From JADJGC01 sp964576925 (lineage in GTDB: Bacteria > Zixibacteria > MSB-5A5 > CAIYYT01), in the NCBI GenBank assembly GCA_964576925.1, contig CAZNWJ010000006.1, positions 62,001-126,000 on the forward strand: DNA of 64,000 nucleotides. Reading direction: 5' to 3'. This document shows, piece after piece, positions 21,909-28,912 of the stretch. A model generated the notes under the pieces. That model searched no databases, was not told where the DNA came from, and worked only from the letters and a program-made list of their open reading frames with translations. Each line of letters starts with the position of its first letter. Positions within the stretch are counted from its first letter, which is position 1. A program made the translations under genes and the position numbers.

Positions 21909-22525
21909 GTGAAGATCGGATGGAAGTCTGTTTTTCTTTGGGGTGCCGTCGGCAACAAGTGCTATTCGACGGCCAGAATGCGCGCGTTCGTCGGTAGGCT
22001 GCACTGCACGCCATGCTTCCGGTGGGGTCGTGGTTGGCAGGGAGTGCAAACCACGACGTAAAAGTAGCCGGGAAATAATCTCTATTTCCCTTCTACTTTT
22101 TTCGGGGTGTAACCCCTTGTCCCACCTTCAGCATGTCGTTCCCTTCGCCTCCCGACTCCACCATTTTTCCCCGATCCTTTCTTCCTGCGCTTGGCGTCAT
22201 TATATTGTGGGTGCGCCAAGCGCTGGAGCTTGGAAAGGACTGGGCTTTGCCGGTCGGCTAAGAAGCCGACATCGCCGCCGCTTGTCTTTTTGGTGGGTGC
22301 GGCGGCTCGGCGTCGGTCGGCGGCCATCCAACGGAGTTGGTTGTTTTAGCGGAGCCGTTGTCTGGCCTTGACGAAAAATGGTGGAGTCGGGAGGCTTCGC
22401 GTGGCGATCACCCCGCCGTTGCGGCGAGGTTCCCGCGCCCCCTGCTCGTTGCCGACCCGGGGCGCGGAGCCACGCAGCCTCCGACGAACGCGCGCAGAGA
22501 AAGTGAGATCAGGGAAGAGGACAGT
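21909..22525. other. GC-rich gene-free interval between two replication-relaxation genes
   Basis: About 617 bp with no credible gene, although frames stay open because of high GC. It contains the terminator at 22060-22100 and many short G/C-rich inverted repeats such as TCGGCGTCGGTCGGCGGCC. The location between replication-type genes makes it a reasonable place to look for an origin (oriV or oriT), but I see no nick-site motif I can name. Confidence 0.4.
22060..22100 (+). terminator. Terminator-like double hairpin
   Basis: AAAAGTAG (22060-22067) pairs with CTACTTTT (22093-22100), and GGGAAATA (22070-22077) with TATTTCCC (22083-22090), followed by TTC. It is a strong, nearly symmetric stem that could stop transcription from either side. 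Confidence 0.75.
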
Positions 22526-23638
22526 TTGAAAGACCTGCCAAGAAAGAAAAGACTGAAGGCATTCCGACCGAACGGTCGCGATCGTTCGATCCTGCAGTAT
22601 GTCGCCGACTATCGGTTCATGAGCATTGAGTTGCTCGCGGCGTTGATAGTTGCGCCGCCGGTGCCGGGACGCACCTATGGATTCAGCGAGTCAGCTCTCC
22701 GGGCACGATGTCAGAAGCTTCGTGATAATGACTTTCTTACCTGGCAATTTTTGCATGACTTGCCAACAGGTCGCGGTTTGCACACGGAGCGACCGGCGGT
22801 GTACTCCATTGGTCCGGCGGCGCTCGATTTCTTAGAGGAAGAATTCAGCTTCAGCCGCGAGCAACTCAAGCAATCTCTGGAGAAGAACAGGCTGAGTTCA
22901 ATGTTCCTTCGCCATTTCCTGATGATCAGCAAGTTCCATGTTTGCCTCGAACTGGCATGCCGTCAAACCGCCGAGGTCGGCATTGATGCCGCCGGCACCA
23001 CAGTAGAAATAGGAACTTGGCTGCAAGATGGTCTGGTTGATCGTGTGCGCGTCATGATTGGCGAAGTAGCCGAAACGATTCCAGTCGTACCGGACGCAGT
23101 TTTCAACCTGGTAGTCCGCCAGCCGGACGGGGCGATATATGTAAAACACTTTGCATTGGAGGCAGATCGCGGGACAATGCCATCGCGCTCAATCACGAAA
23201 AAAGCTACCGGGTATTGGCACTACATTCGGCAAAAATTACAAAAGCGCCGGTATACATATTATGGAGAAAACGGCGCGGGACCGGAATTGCGGGTCGTCA
23301 ACCCGAACTTGAAATGGGATGCGATTCCAAAGGGCGAGCAGGAGAAAATTTTGCAGTATGGTGTTGATGATCTAACAGTATTGTTTGTCACCCGCGGGGA
23401 AACACCTGACGTGAAGTCCCTGAAGGAGAAGTCACAACTGACGCGTACGCGCCAGAACAGTATCGTTGAAGCGGTAAGGCGCGTCGATGGCATCGACGCG
23501 GACACATCCATGTTTCTATTCTGCACAGAAGCACTCGATTTCGACATCAACGTGACGGCGTCGCTACTCGACTCGAGTTGGCAGACTAGTAGTCGAACGC
23601 CGACTAAATCCAAGCTGCTACAAGACAATCTAAGATGA
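22526..23638 (+). CDS. Replication-relaxation family protein (second copy)
   Basis: 370 residues from TTG 22526, chosen because GGAAGAGGA (22512-22520) precedes it; the open frame extends further upstream without a site. A winged helix (RDRSILQYVADYRFMSIELLAALI ... RCQKLRDNDFL) and a middle segment with VVPDAVFNLV and ALEADRGTMP match the family of the gene at 20910. The two proteins share the VPDA...EDRG architecture but little direct identity. Having two copies suggests a two-subunit initiator or relaxase-like complex for the element. The C-terminus is basic, fitting DNA binding. Exact biochemistry is not known. Confidence 0.72.
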   Translation: MKDLPRKKRLKAFRPNGRDRSILQYVADYRFMSIELLAALIVAPPVPGRTYGFSESALRARCQKLRDNDFLTWQFLHDLPTGRGLHTERPAVYSIGPAALDFLEEEFSFSREQLKQSLEKNRLSSMFLRHFLMISKFHVCLELACRQTAEVGIDAAGTTVEIGTWLQDGLVDRVRVMIGEVAETIPVVPDAVFNLVVRQPDGAIYVKHFALEADRGTMPSRSITKKATGYWHYIRQKLQKRRYTYYGENGAGPELRVVNPNLKWDAIPKGEQEKILQYGVDDLTVLFVTRGETPDVKSLKEKSQLTRTRQNSIVEAVRRVDGIDADTSMFLFCTEALDFDINVTASLLDSSWQTSSRTPTKSKLLQDNLR

Positions 23639-23964
23639 GCTCAATTGATATCAATAGTGTAAGATGCGCCCTGTTGACTGTCTAAATAGTAAGAGCCAGT
23701 TTCTCGAGGAGTATGCAGAATTTTTTCCGCAAATTACGAGAAATTACTAATCATTATTCACGGTAGAAACGTAAGATAATCGGGCACGGTGTGTGCCCAG
23801 AATTCTGATGAGTACTCCTTGGGTTGGCATCCAAGGCCGCGATGACGAGTGTCCGCCACCAACCGAATACGACCGGTTGTAAAATATGCACTCACCTTCT
23901 AACTGGAGGTTGTCCGAAGATCGCGGATCGAATTTCGTGAGTTTACTATTCACGCAATGCTAGT
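23639..23964. other. Gene-free interval after the second replication-relaxation gene
   Basis: It contains a 12-bp perfect palindrome ATTGATATCAAT near 23642, AT-rich sequence and no convincing gene. The palindrome could be a regulator or initiator binding site. Confidence 0.35.
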
Positions 23965-23992
23965 ACGGCGGCGAAAGCCGCCGTCACTTTTT
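23965..23992 (+). terminator. Rho-independent terminator with GAAA tetraloop
   Basis: ACGGCGGC (23965-23972), GAAA, GCCGCCGT (23977-23984), CAC and five T. It closes the transcript of the replication-relaxation gene. Confidence 0.9.
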
Positions 23993-23995
23993 CTG

Positions 23996-24024
23996 TTGAC
24001 AAAATCATTTCGACTGCTTATATT
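23996..24024 (+). promoter_or_regulatory. Consensus promoter of candidate small RNA 1
   Basis: TTGACA (23996-24001), 17-bp spacer, TATATT (24019-24024). No open reading frame follows before a terminator about 50 bp downstream. Confidence 0.8.
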
Positions 24025-24030
24025 CATAAC

Positions 24031-24111
24031 AGCATTTGCAGTGTTGTATTAAACTCACGTCTACAAAGAATTCCCAAAATCGTTGAGTTCAGCGATTGTG
24101 GGTATTTTTTT
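24031..24111 (+). ncRNA. Candidate small RNA 1 (about 80 nt)
   Basis: A consensus promoter places the start near 24031. A hairpin at 24073-24102 (10-bp stem, one mismatch: CCCAAAATCG with CGATTGTGGG) followed by TATTTTTTT ends the transcript near 24111. No ribosome binding site or open frame of note lies inside. It is convergent with a second candidate at 24137-24239. No known RNA family is recognised. Confidence 0.6.
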
Positions 24112-24136
24112 GCCCATTTTCGCTCCTAGCTCAAAC

Positions 24137-24239
24137 AAAAAATCACCCAGCTATTGAGCCTTCTTTGTTAAGGAAAAGTCTCAAATAGCCGGGCGTAACA
24201 ACTGCGAAACGCAGTCGCTGACAGAACATTTTGGTGCTT
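24137..24239 (-). ncRNA. Candidate small RNA 2 (about 100 nt), convergent with RNA 1
   Basis: The minus-strand promoter at 24246-24275 predicts a start near 24239. The transcript holds a small perfect hairpin (CTGCG-TTT-CGCAG) and ends in a long terminator stem: 24180-24193 with 24146-24158, an inner CCTT/AAGG extension, then six U (24142-24137). No coding potential is seen. The head-to-head arrangement with RNA 1 leaves only about 25 bp between the two ends. Confidence 0.6.
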
Positions 24240-24245
24240 GCTTCT

Positions 24246-24275
24246 AGTCTACATTACAGCCCACAATCCTGTCAA
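24246..24275 (-). promoter_or_regulatory. Consensus promoter of candidate small RNA 2
   Basis: On the minus strand TTGACA (24275-24270), 18-bp spacer, TAGACT (24251-24246). Confidence 0.75.
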
Positions 24276-24332
24276 CAACAATCCCGCTTCGCATAGTTGA
24301 CCTTGTCATCGATAAAGAACTGGAGATTTCCT

Positions 24333-24563
24333 ATGACTCAGTTTATGAAGACAACCATTGAGACCGGGATCGATATTATAGACTTAATCATCCTCGTCTT
24401 TGCTATGACTTGGCCCGGATTGATCGTAGCCAAAGTCATTCTTCGCATCTTCGCGCCGGCGTGTGCGTTCATCAGTTACCGTGGGCGGTACAGACGGCCT
24501 CAAGATCGTCAAGTCGCGCACACGGCTGATCCGACTGCAAATCAATCACAATGCCACAAGTAG
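24333..24563 (+). CDS. Small membrane protein of the integrative element
   Basis: 76 residues with a long hydrophobic stretch (IDIIDLIILVFAMTWPGLIVAKVIL), perhaps one or two membrane passes, and a basic C-terminal tail. GGAGA at 24323-24327 supports ATG 24333. It is the first of four tightly spaced genes leading into the coupling ATPase (16-bp gap to the next). Small membrane proteins in this place are common in transfer operons, where they may anchor the ATPase, but there is no sequence evidence for a specific partner. Confidence 0.6.
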   Translation: MTQFMKTTIETGIDIIDLIILVFAMTWPGLIVAKVILRIFAPACAFISYRGRYRRPQDRQVAHTADPTANQSQCHK

Positions 24564-24579
24564 AAAGTGAGATTCTTAC

Positions 24580-24792
24580 ATGTCCAATAACAACAATGAC
24601 GGCTTCGTGGATGGTATCATCTGTGCCGTCGTATTCGGTTGCGCCGCATACGGCGCTTACAAAATCTACGAAAACGTCACAAAGTCCCCGGAACAGCGTC
24701 TGCTTGAGAATCTTGGCAGGGATCTGAAGCAGCTTGATACCGGAATGAACTACGGAACGCCGGTGGAGGTTGACTATGAAGAAAGCGAGTGA
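24580..24792 (+). CDS. Small single-pass membrane protein
   Basis: 70 residues: an N-terminal Asn-rich start, one membrane helix (IICAVVFGCAAYGAYKIY) and a polar C-terminus ending EVDYEESE. It overlaps the next gene by 17 bp, whose ribosome binding site (GGTGGAGGT) lies inside this frame, so the two are co-translated. I recognise no family. The context is the transfer operon. Confidence 0.6.
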   Translation: MSNNNNDGFVDGIICAVVFGCAAYGAYKIYENVTKSPEQRLLENLGRDLKQLDTGMNYGTPVEVDYEESE

Positions 24793-25231
24793 CGTGCTCC
24801 GTATCGCCCACGAAGTGTTAGCGATACGACGGAAGATTGTCGCTGCCCATGTGCAGCAGCGAAACGCGATCACCGTCCAGCGGGCGGAGGTTGAAGTGCA
24901 GCTGAATAAGCAGCGGCTGGAAATCGCCCAACATCGGTTTGGCGTGATTGAACTGCTTGCGAAAGTGAAGGAAATGACGCCACCGGCGCCGGTCGATCCG
25001 GTGGAAGAAATCCAGCAGCGCGAACGCAAGGTCCTGGCCAATTTGACTGCCAAGGCCAACATACGCGCCGCCGCCGAACAGTCGATGCGGGCGCAAGCGG
25101 CACAAGCTGCTCTTGACCGCGCCGACTTCATCGACCAGGTGAAACGTGAACTTCCGGAAGAGGTGTGGGCGGAAACGATTGACGACTACGATCGTCGCGT
25201 GTATGAGGGCACGCAGGATGGTGGGTCGTGA
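24776..25231 (+). CDS. Coiled-coil protein of the transfer operon
   Basis: 151 residues, almost wholly helical and charged (VQRAEVEVQLNKQRLEIAQH; EEIQQRERKVLANLTAKANI), with a Pro-rich break (TPPAPVDP) in the middle. It has no signal peptide or membrane segment. ATG 24776 is set by GGTGGAGGT at 24762-24770. The stop overlaps the ATPase start by 4 bp (GTGA at 25228). It could be a cytoplasmic adaptor or a coiled-coil partner for the coupling ATPase. No known family is recognised. Confidence 0.6.
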   Translation: MKKASDVLRIAHEVLAIRRKIVAAHVQQRNAITVQRAEVEVQLNKQRLEIAQHRFGVIELLAKVKEMTPPAPVDPVEEIQQRERKVLANLTAKANIRAAAEQSMRAQAAQAALDRADFIDQVKRELPEEVWAETIDDYDRRVYEGTQDGGS

Positions 25232-25566
25232 AGCCACTCTGCATTGGGGTTGATCGTATTACCGGACGCAGCATTTGGCTGCGTCCGGCCGATCTCCTAG
25301 CGCACGGATTTATCGGCGGCGGGACCGGTATGGGTAAGAGTTCTTTAGCGAGCCTCCTGCTGCGCCATTGTCTGCGCGAGGGTGTGGCAGCCGTGTTCTT
25401 TGATCCCCACGGCGACACGTACCGCGATGTCATTGCGTACGCAACCGCGCATCGCTTGCAGAAGCGGCTTGTCGCGATCGATGCAAATGAAGCAGCGGCG
25501 AGCCATGTGTTTCCCTTAAATTTTTATCGCCGAATGGCTTGGATTCGGCAACACAGGCAGCGATGA
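25228..25566 (+). CDS. Coupling/HerA-like ATPase, N-terminal part (frame shifts at about 25524)
   Basis: 112 residues from GTG 25228. The Walker A motif GGGTGMGKSSLAS (about 30-42) and the following AAVFFDPHGD strand are those of VirD4/TraG and HerA/FtsK-type DNA-pumping ATPases. The frame ends at 25566, while the rest of the ATPase continues in the -1 frame at 25539-27008. At 25518-25524 the in-frame heptamer A AAT TTT precedes a perfect 7-bp stem-loop (25529-25549). A -1 slip there joins the parts as NF-LSPNGLDSATQAAM. So this is a programmed frameshift, a one-base indel, or a homopolymer error. Confidence 0.75.
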   Translation: MKPLCIGVDRITGRSIWLRPADLLAHGFIGGGTGMGKSSLASLLLRHCLREGVAAVFFDPHGDTYRDVIAYATAHRLQKRLVAIDANEAAASHVFPLNFYRRMAWIRQHRQR

Positions 25567-27008
25567 TTATGAAAGCATTCGCTAAGGTCTTTCGTGAGCA
25601 GGATGCAGAAGTGAAACCCCGGTTGGAGCGCCGTCTCCGTGGCGCGCTCATCGCGCTCATCATAGCAGGGTTCACAATTGCCGAGATGCTCAACTTCCTT
25701 TCAATTGATGATGCTCGTTTCCGCCATCACGTGCTGACGCGCGTTACGGATCCGTACATCGTGGCTGAATGGCAAGAGTTTGACGCCATCGCGCGGCGTG
25801 CAGACAAGGAAAACCTGATTGAATCAACAATTAACAGAGCCTCAAAAATCGTTCTGGATGAGGCGCTTCGACGATCCCTGGGCACTTTTGAAAACGCCCT
25901 TGATTGGGAGCAGTGGCGGAGCGAAGGAAGTGTCGTGGTCGTGAATCTCCAGCCGCAAGCGGTATCGCGCGAAGCGCAGGAGTTGATCGGCACCATGACA
26001 CTTGACCACTTGGTATGTCAGGCGATGCAGCAAACGCGGAAGTTGAAGCCGATGCTGGCAATCATCGACGAAATGGATGAACTGGCAAGTCCAGACATTG
26101 CGTTAATGTACCAGGCACTCCGCAAGCGCGGGGTCTTCTGCTGGCCGTGCTTCCAGTATCTTGAGCAATTGAAGTCGCGCGATGACACCAATCGTCTGTT
26201 CGAAGCAGCCAAGTCCTGTTCGGACGTGAAGATTGCATTCCGTTGCTCATACCAGGACAGTGCACTTCTTGCGCGTGAACTTTTCCCAGGCGCTTTTCGT
26301 GGTGATCTCGTGAAAGACGAATTGTACCGAACGATGCTCTTGCCAAAGGAGAGTCGTCGGCACATCGTCGGCACGTCGGAGAGCGAAAGTGAATCGACAA
26401 GCGAAGGTGAGAGTACGGCAGAGTTTGATGGAGCGGGGTTTGTCAGCTCATACATTGACGGTAGCTCGGCTGCTGAGGGGCAGACGTTCGGCGGCATCTA
26501 CGGCGATGTCCTGCAGTCGTCTGAATTGTCTGGTATGAGCAACGTCTCTGGAGCATCGTCATCCTCAATGTTGGGCTCAACGCATTCTCGGTCGTCCAGC
26601 CGCACACAATCGCGCGGACGCTCTCGCTCGGAAGTTACCGTGCCGTTCTACGAGTACGAACACGCCAAAGAACTCGCAGGGCGGCAATACTACAGCGTCG
26701 AGGAGGAGTTGGAGAAGCGCATATTCGCTATCCAAAGCCAAATTAGGCGAGAGGCTATTCTGAAAGTTGGGAATGCCCCGGCGATACCGATAGTAACCGC
26801 TTTTGTAAAGCCGGTGCGGGTACGACCGCAAGACGTTCAGCGGACGCTTGAAATGCTTGCCCGCAAGTATGCGCTGCCGGTCGCCGTCGTTGACGCGGAA
26901 ATTGCGGAACGGCACCGTTTGGCATTGTCTGCTTCAGCAGTCGGGGGTGTTGTCGACAACAAACAGATTGTTGCCGACCTTTTCAAGCCGCAAAGGAGGA
27001 AGCGATGA
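25539..27008 (+). CDS. Coupling/HerA-like ATPase, C-terminal part
   Basis: This is the remainder of the ATPase begun at 25228, in the -1 frame. It carries the Walker B region (PMLAIIDEMDEL, near residue 172) and the conserved LRKRGVFCWP. A Ser/Glu-rich stretch follows (SESESESTSEGEST and later SSSRTQSRGRSRS), common in conjugative-type ATPases of Patescibacteria-like elements. The C-terminus is helical. Such ATPases sit at the membrane and drive DNA toward a transfer channel; no channel genes are present here, so the element may be mobilizable rather than self-transmissible. The stop overlaps the excisionase start (ATGA). TTG 25539 has no ribosome binding site, so independent initiation is unlikely. 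Confidence 0.75.
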   Translation: MDSATQAAMIMKAFAKVFREQDAEVKPRLERRLRGALIALIIAGFTIAEMLNFLSIDDARFRHHVLTRVTDPYIVAEWQEFDAIARRADKENLIESTINRASKIVLDEALRRSLGTFENALDWEQWRSEGSVVVVNLQPQAVSREAQELIGTMTLDHLVCQAMQQTRKLKPMLAIIDEMDELASPDIALMYQALRKRGVFCWPCFQYLEQLKSRDDTNRLFEAAKSCSDVKIAFRCSYQDSALLARELFPGAFRGDLVKDELYRTMLLPKESRRHIVGTSESESESTSEGESTAEFDGAGFVSSYIDGSSAAEGQTFGGIYGDVLQSSELSGMSNVSGASSSSMLGSTHSRSSSRTQSRGRSRSEVTVPFYEYEHAKELAGRQYYSVEEELEKRIFAIQSQIRREAILKVGNAPAIPIVTAFVKPVRVRPQDVQRTLEMLARKYALPVAVVDAEIAERHRLALSASAVGGVVDNKQIVADLFKPQRRKR

Positions 27009-27193
27009 AGGGTGAACGGGAATTCTTGAGTAAACGCCAAGTCGCTGAAATGTTGAACCTAAGCGTCTACACCATCGACGCTTGGGTTTCGCAACGGCGA
27101 GAGATTCCGTTTATCAAGATGGGTCGGATCGTTCGCTTTGACATTCGTGACGTGCGGGCATGGGTGGAAAAGCAGAAGGTCAATCCGGAGTAG
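27005..27193 (+). CDS. xis: Excisionase-type MerR/AlpA-like DNA-binding protein
   Basis: 62 residues with the winged-helix pattern of excisionases: FLSKRQVAEMLNLSVYTIDAWV, then IPFIKMGRIVRFDIRDVRAWV. These small proteins bind at attachment sites and steer the tyrosine integrase toward excision. The start overlaps the ATPase stop (ATGA). A terminator follows, and the integrase starts 81 bp after the stop. The symbol is assigned by family and position, not by direct evidence. Confidence 0.8.
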   Translation: MKGEREFLSKRQVAEMLNLSVYTIDAWVSQRREIPFIKMGRIVRFDIRDVRAWVEKQKVNPE

Positions 27194-27206
27194 TTGGTTT
27201 AGGCAG

Positions 27207-27245
27207 ACGCCGGTCGGAATATCATTGCTGACCGGCGTTTTTTTG
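27207..27245 (+). terminator. Rho-independent terminator between excisionase and integrase
   Basis: ACGCCGGTC (27207-27215) pairs with GACCGGCGT (27230-27238), then seven T. It separates the transfer operon from the integrase. Confidence 0.9.
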
Positions 27246-27274
27246 TGCTTATTAGCAAGAATTGGAATGAATAT

Positions 27275-28417
27275 ATGGCAGTAATTAAACGCGGGAATAC
27301 TTGGTACATTGACTACTACTGTGGCGGCAAGCGCTACCGGGAAGCCATCGGCTCTAACCGGAAAATGGCCGAGCGCGTGTTGGCGAAGCGGCAGATTGAC
27401 ATCGCCGAAGGGCGCTTCCTCGACGTCAAGAAGCAGTCAACGGCGACGTTTGAGGATATCGCGAAATCGTTCATGGAATACTCGCGCAGCAACAAATTGT
27501 CCTTCGAACGCGACGAACGTTGCGTAAAGTTGCTCCGCGAACATTTTGGCGGCAAGTTACTCGACGAAATTACGCCACTCGATATCGAAAAGTACAAGTC
27601 GGCTCGCCGCAAGATGGTCGGACCGGCCACCGTCAATAAGGAGCTCGCGTGTTTCAAGACGATGTTTTCGAAGGCAGTCATTTGGGGCATGACGAGCGAC
27701 AATCCGGTAAAAAAAGTTTCGATGTTTCGCGAGCCGCCCGGCAGGGTACGATTTCTATCTCGCGAAGAAATTCGGCGCTTGTTGAGCGAGGCGGCCGAAC
27801 ACATTCGACCAATCATCATCGTCGCCTTGTTCACCGGCATGCGGAAAAGCGAGATCCTCAAGCTAACGTGGAAGGATATCGACTTCAATCACCGGCTCAT
27901 TTACGTCCGCAATTCCAAGAACGGATCCTCGCGCGAGATACCGATGGCGCGGGAAGTCATCGCCGCCCTGCAAGCCATACCGGTGTCGCAAGGTCGAGTC
28001 TTCACCAGCAGTGAAGACCGGCCGGTTTCGAGCATTCGCACCGGGTTCGACAACGCGGTTCGAAGAGCGCAGATTTCGGATTTTTCATTTCACGATATCA
28101 GACATACTTTTGCGTCGTACCTCGTGATGAACGGCGTTGAACTAATCACCGTCAAGGAATTGCTCGGACACAAAACAATTTCGATGACGGCAAGGTACTC
28201 CCATTTGAGCCCGGCGCATAAGGGGCGCGCTGTCGAGACGCTCGATTTTCTGGGTAGTCACAAATTGGTCACAAACAGTAACACCAAGGTTGCGCAAAAC
28301 AAGCTAAATCGTTATCGTTCAACAATTGCCGGAGTGGCGAAATTGGTAGACGCAAGGGACTTAAAATCCCTCGGGTGGCGACACCCGTGCCGGTTCGATT
28401 CCGGCCTCCGGCATTGA
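27275..28417 (+). CDS. int: Tyrosine recombinase / phage-type integrase, 3' end overlapping tRNA-Leu
   Basis: About 380 residues. An N-terminal arm-binding region (MAVIKRGNTWYIDYYCGGKR) is followed by a core-binding domain and a catalytic domain with Arg in LFTGMRKSEI, HDIRH in FHDIRHTFAS and Tyr in MTARYSH. The last 30 codons read through the complete tRNA-Leu gene (28328-28413) and stop four bases beyond it. Integrases whose 3' end is the tRNA attachment site are known; here the whole tRNA is inside the frame. ATG 27275 is chosen from the family start; GTG 27245 would extend into the terminator tail. It probably integrates the 19.6-28.4 kb element at tRNA-Leu. Confidence 0.88.
   Translation: MAVIKRGNTWYIDYYCGGKRYREAIGSNRKMAERVLAKRQIDIAEGRFLDVKKQSTATFEDIAKSFMEYSRSNKLSFERDERCVKLLREHFGGKLLDEITPLDIEKYKSARRKMVGPATVNKELACFKTMFSKAVIWGMTSDNPVKKVSMFREPPGRVRFLSREEIRRLLSEAAEHIRPIIIVALFTGMRKSEILKLTWKDIDFNHRLIYVRNSKNGSSREIPMAREVIAALQAIPVSQGRVFTSSEDRPVSSIRTGFDNAVRRAQISDFSFHDIRHTFASYLVMNGVELITVKELLGHKTISMTARYSHLSPAHKGRAVETLDFLGSHKLVTNSNTKVAQNKLNRYRSTIAGVAKLVDARDLKSLGWRHPCRFDSGLRH
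28328..28413 (+). tRNA. tRNA-Leu (anticodon UAA)
   Basis: An 86-nt class II tRNA: acceptor stem GCCGGAG/CTCCGGC, D-arm, anticodon stem AGGGA-TCCCT around CTTAAAA (anticodon TAA), long variable arm and TTCGATT T-loop, discriminator A at 28413. CCA is not encoded. Its last 35 bp (28379-28413) recur at 33515-33549. Confidence 0.95.
28379..28413 (+). repeat. Attachment-type direct repeat, left copy
   Basis: 35 bp from CGACACCCGTGCCGG to CCTCCGGCA, the 3' end of tRNA-Leu. An identical copy lies at 33515-33549. Confidence 0.9.
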
Positions 28418-28912
28418 TCAGTCGAAGAATCTCAATGCTGTGATCCAATTGTGCCGGTCGAGGAGAAGCGGCTTCGCAACAGCATAAGGACGCAAGTACT
28501 CACGAACTGAAGTTCGCCATCGCAATGGTCACGCAAGGCAGACAGCATTCGGAAAGCCCAACCCCGCTGCTCCCACCTAGGACGCCATCTCGATTGGGTA
28601 ACGCTGTCTACCGCGCTTGATGATGAAACCTGATCAGAATGGCCTCGACTTCGCGAAGATTGAAGATGTATTTTCTCTGGTCTGTTCTCGATTTGACCTG
28701 ATGTTCCAGTATTGACCAAATCTGACGGCCCTCAATGCAATCAGCGATTAGCCGACTCTCCCGGGCATGCGGGAGAAGAGCTTAGCCACTAACATTGTGC
28801 TTGTAAGGCGGCACCTGGTTTGCTATTAATCGGTAGTGATGCAGTATACCCATGCTCGCGATTTCCACGTCGTTGAACACATTCGATGCCTGGCGTCACT
28901 TAAGGAGATGAT
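28418..28912. other. Gene-free interval right of tRNA-Leu
   Basis: About 495 bp. A minus-strand frame at 28432-28719 has no recognisable features. No terminator or consensus promoter was identified. It leads into the beta-helix gene, whose ribosome binding site is AAGGAG at 28902. Confidence 0.45.

Noticed and set aside
23747..23953. Minus-strand 68-codon frame before the small-RNA region
   Set aside because: It has no promoter, ribosome binding site or recognisable features, and lies in AT-rich intergenic sequence.
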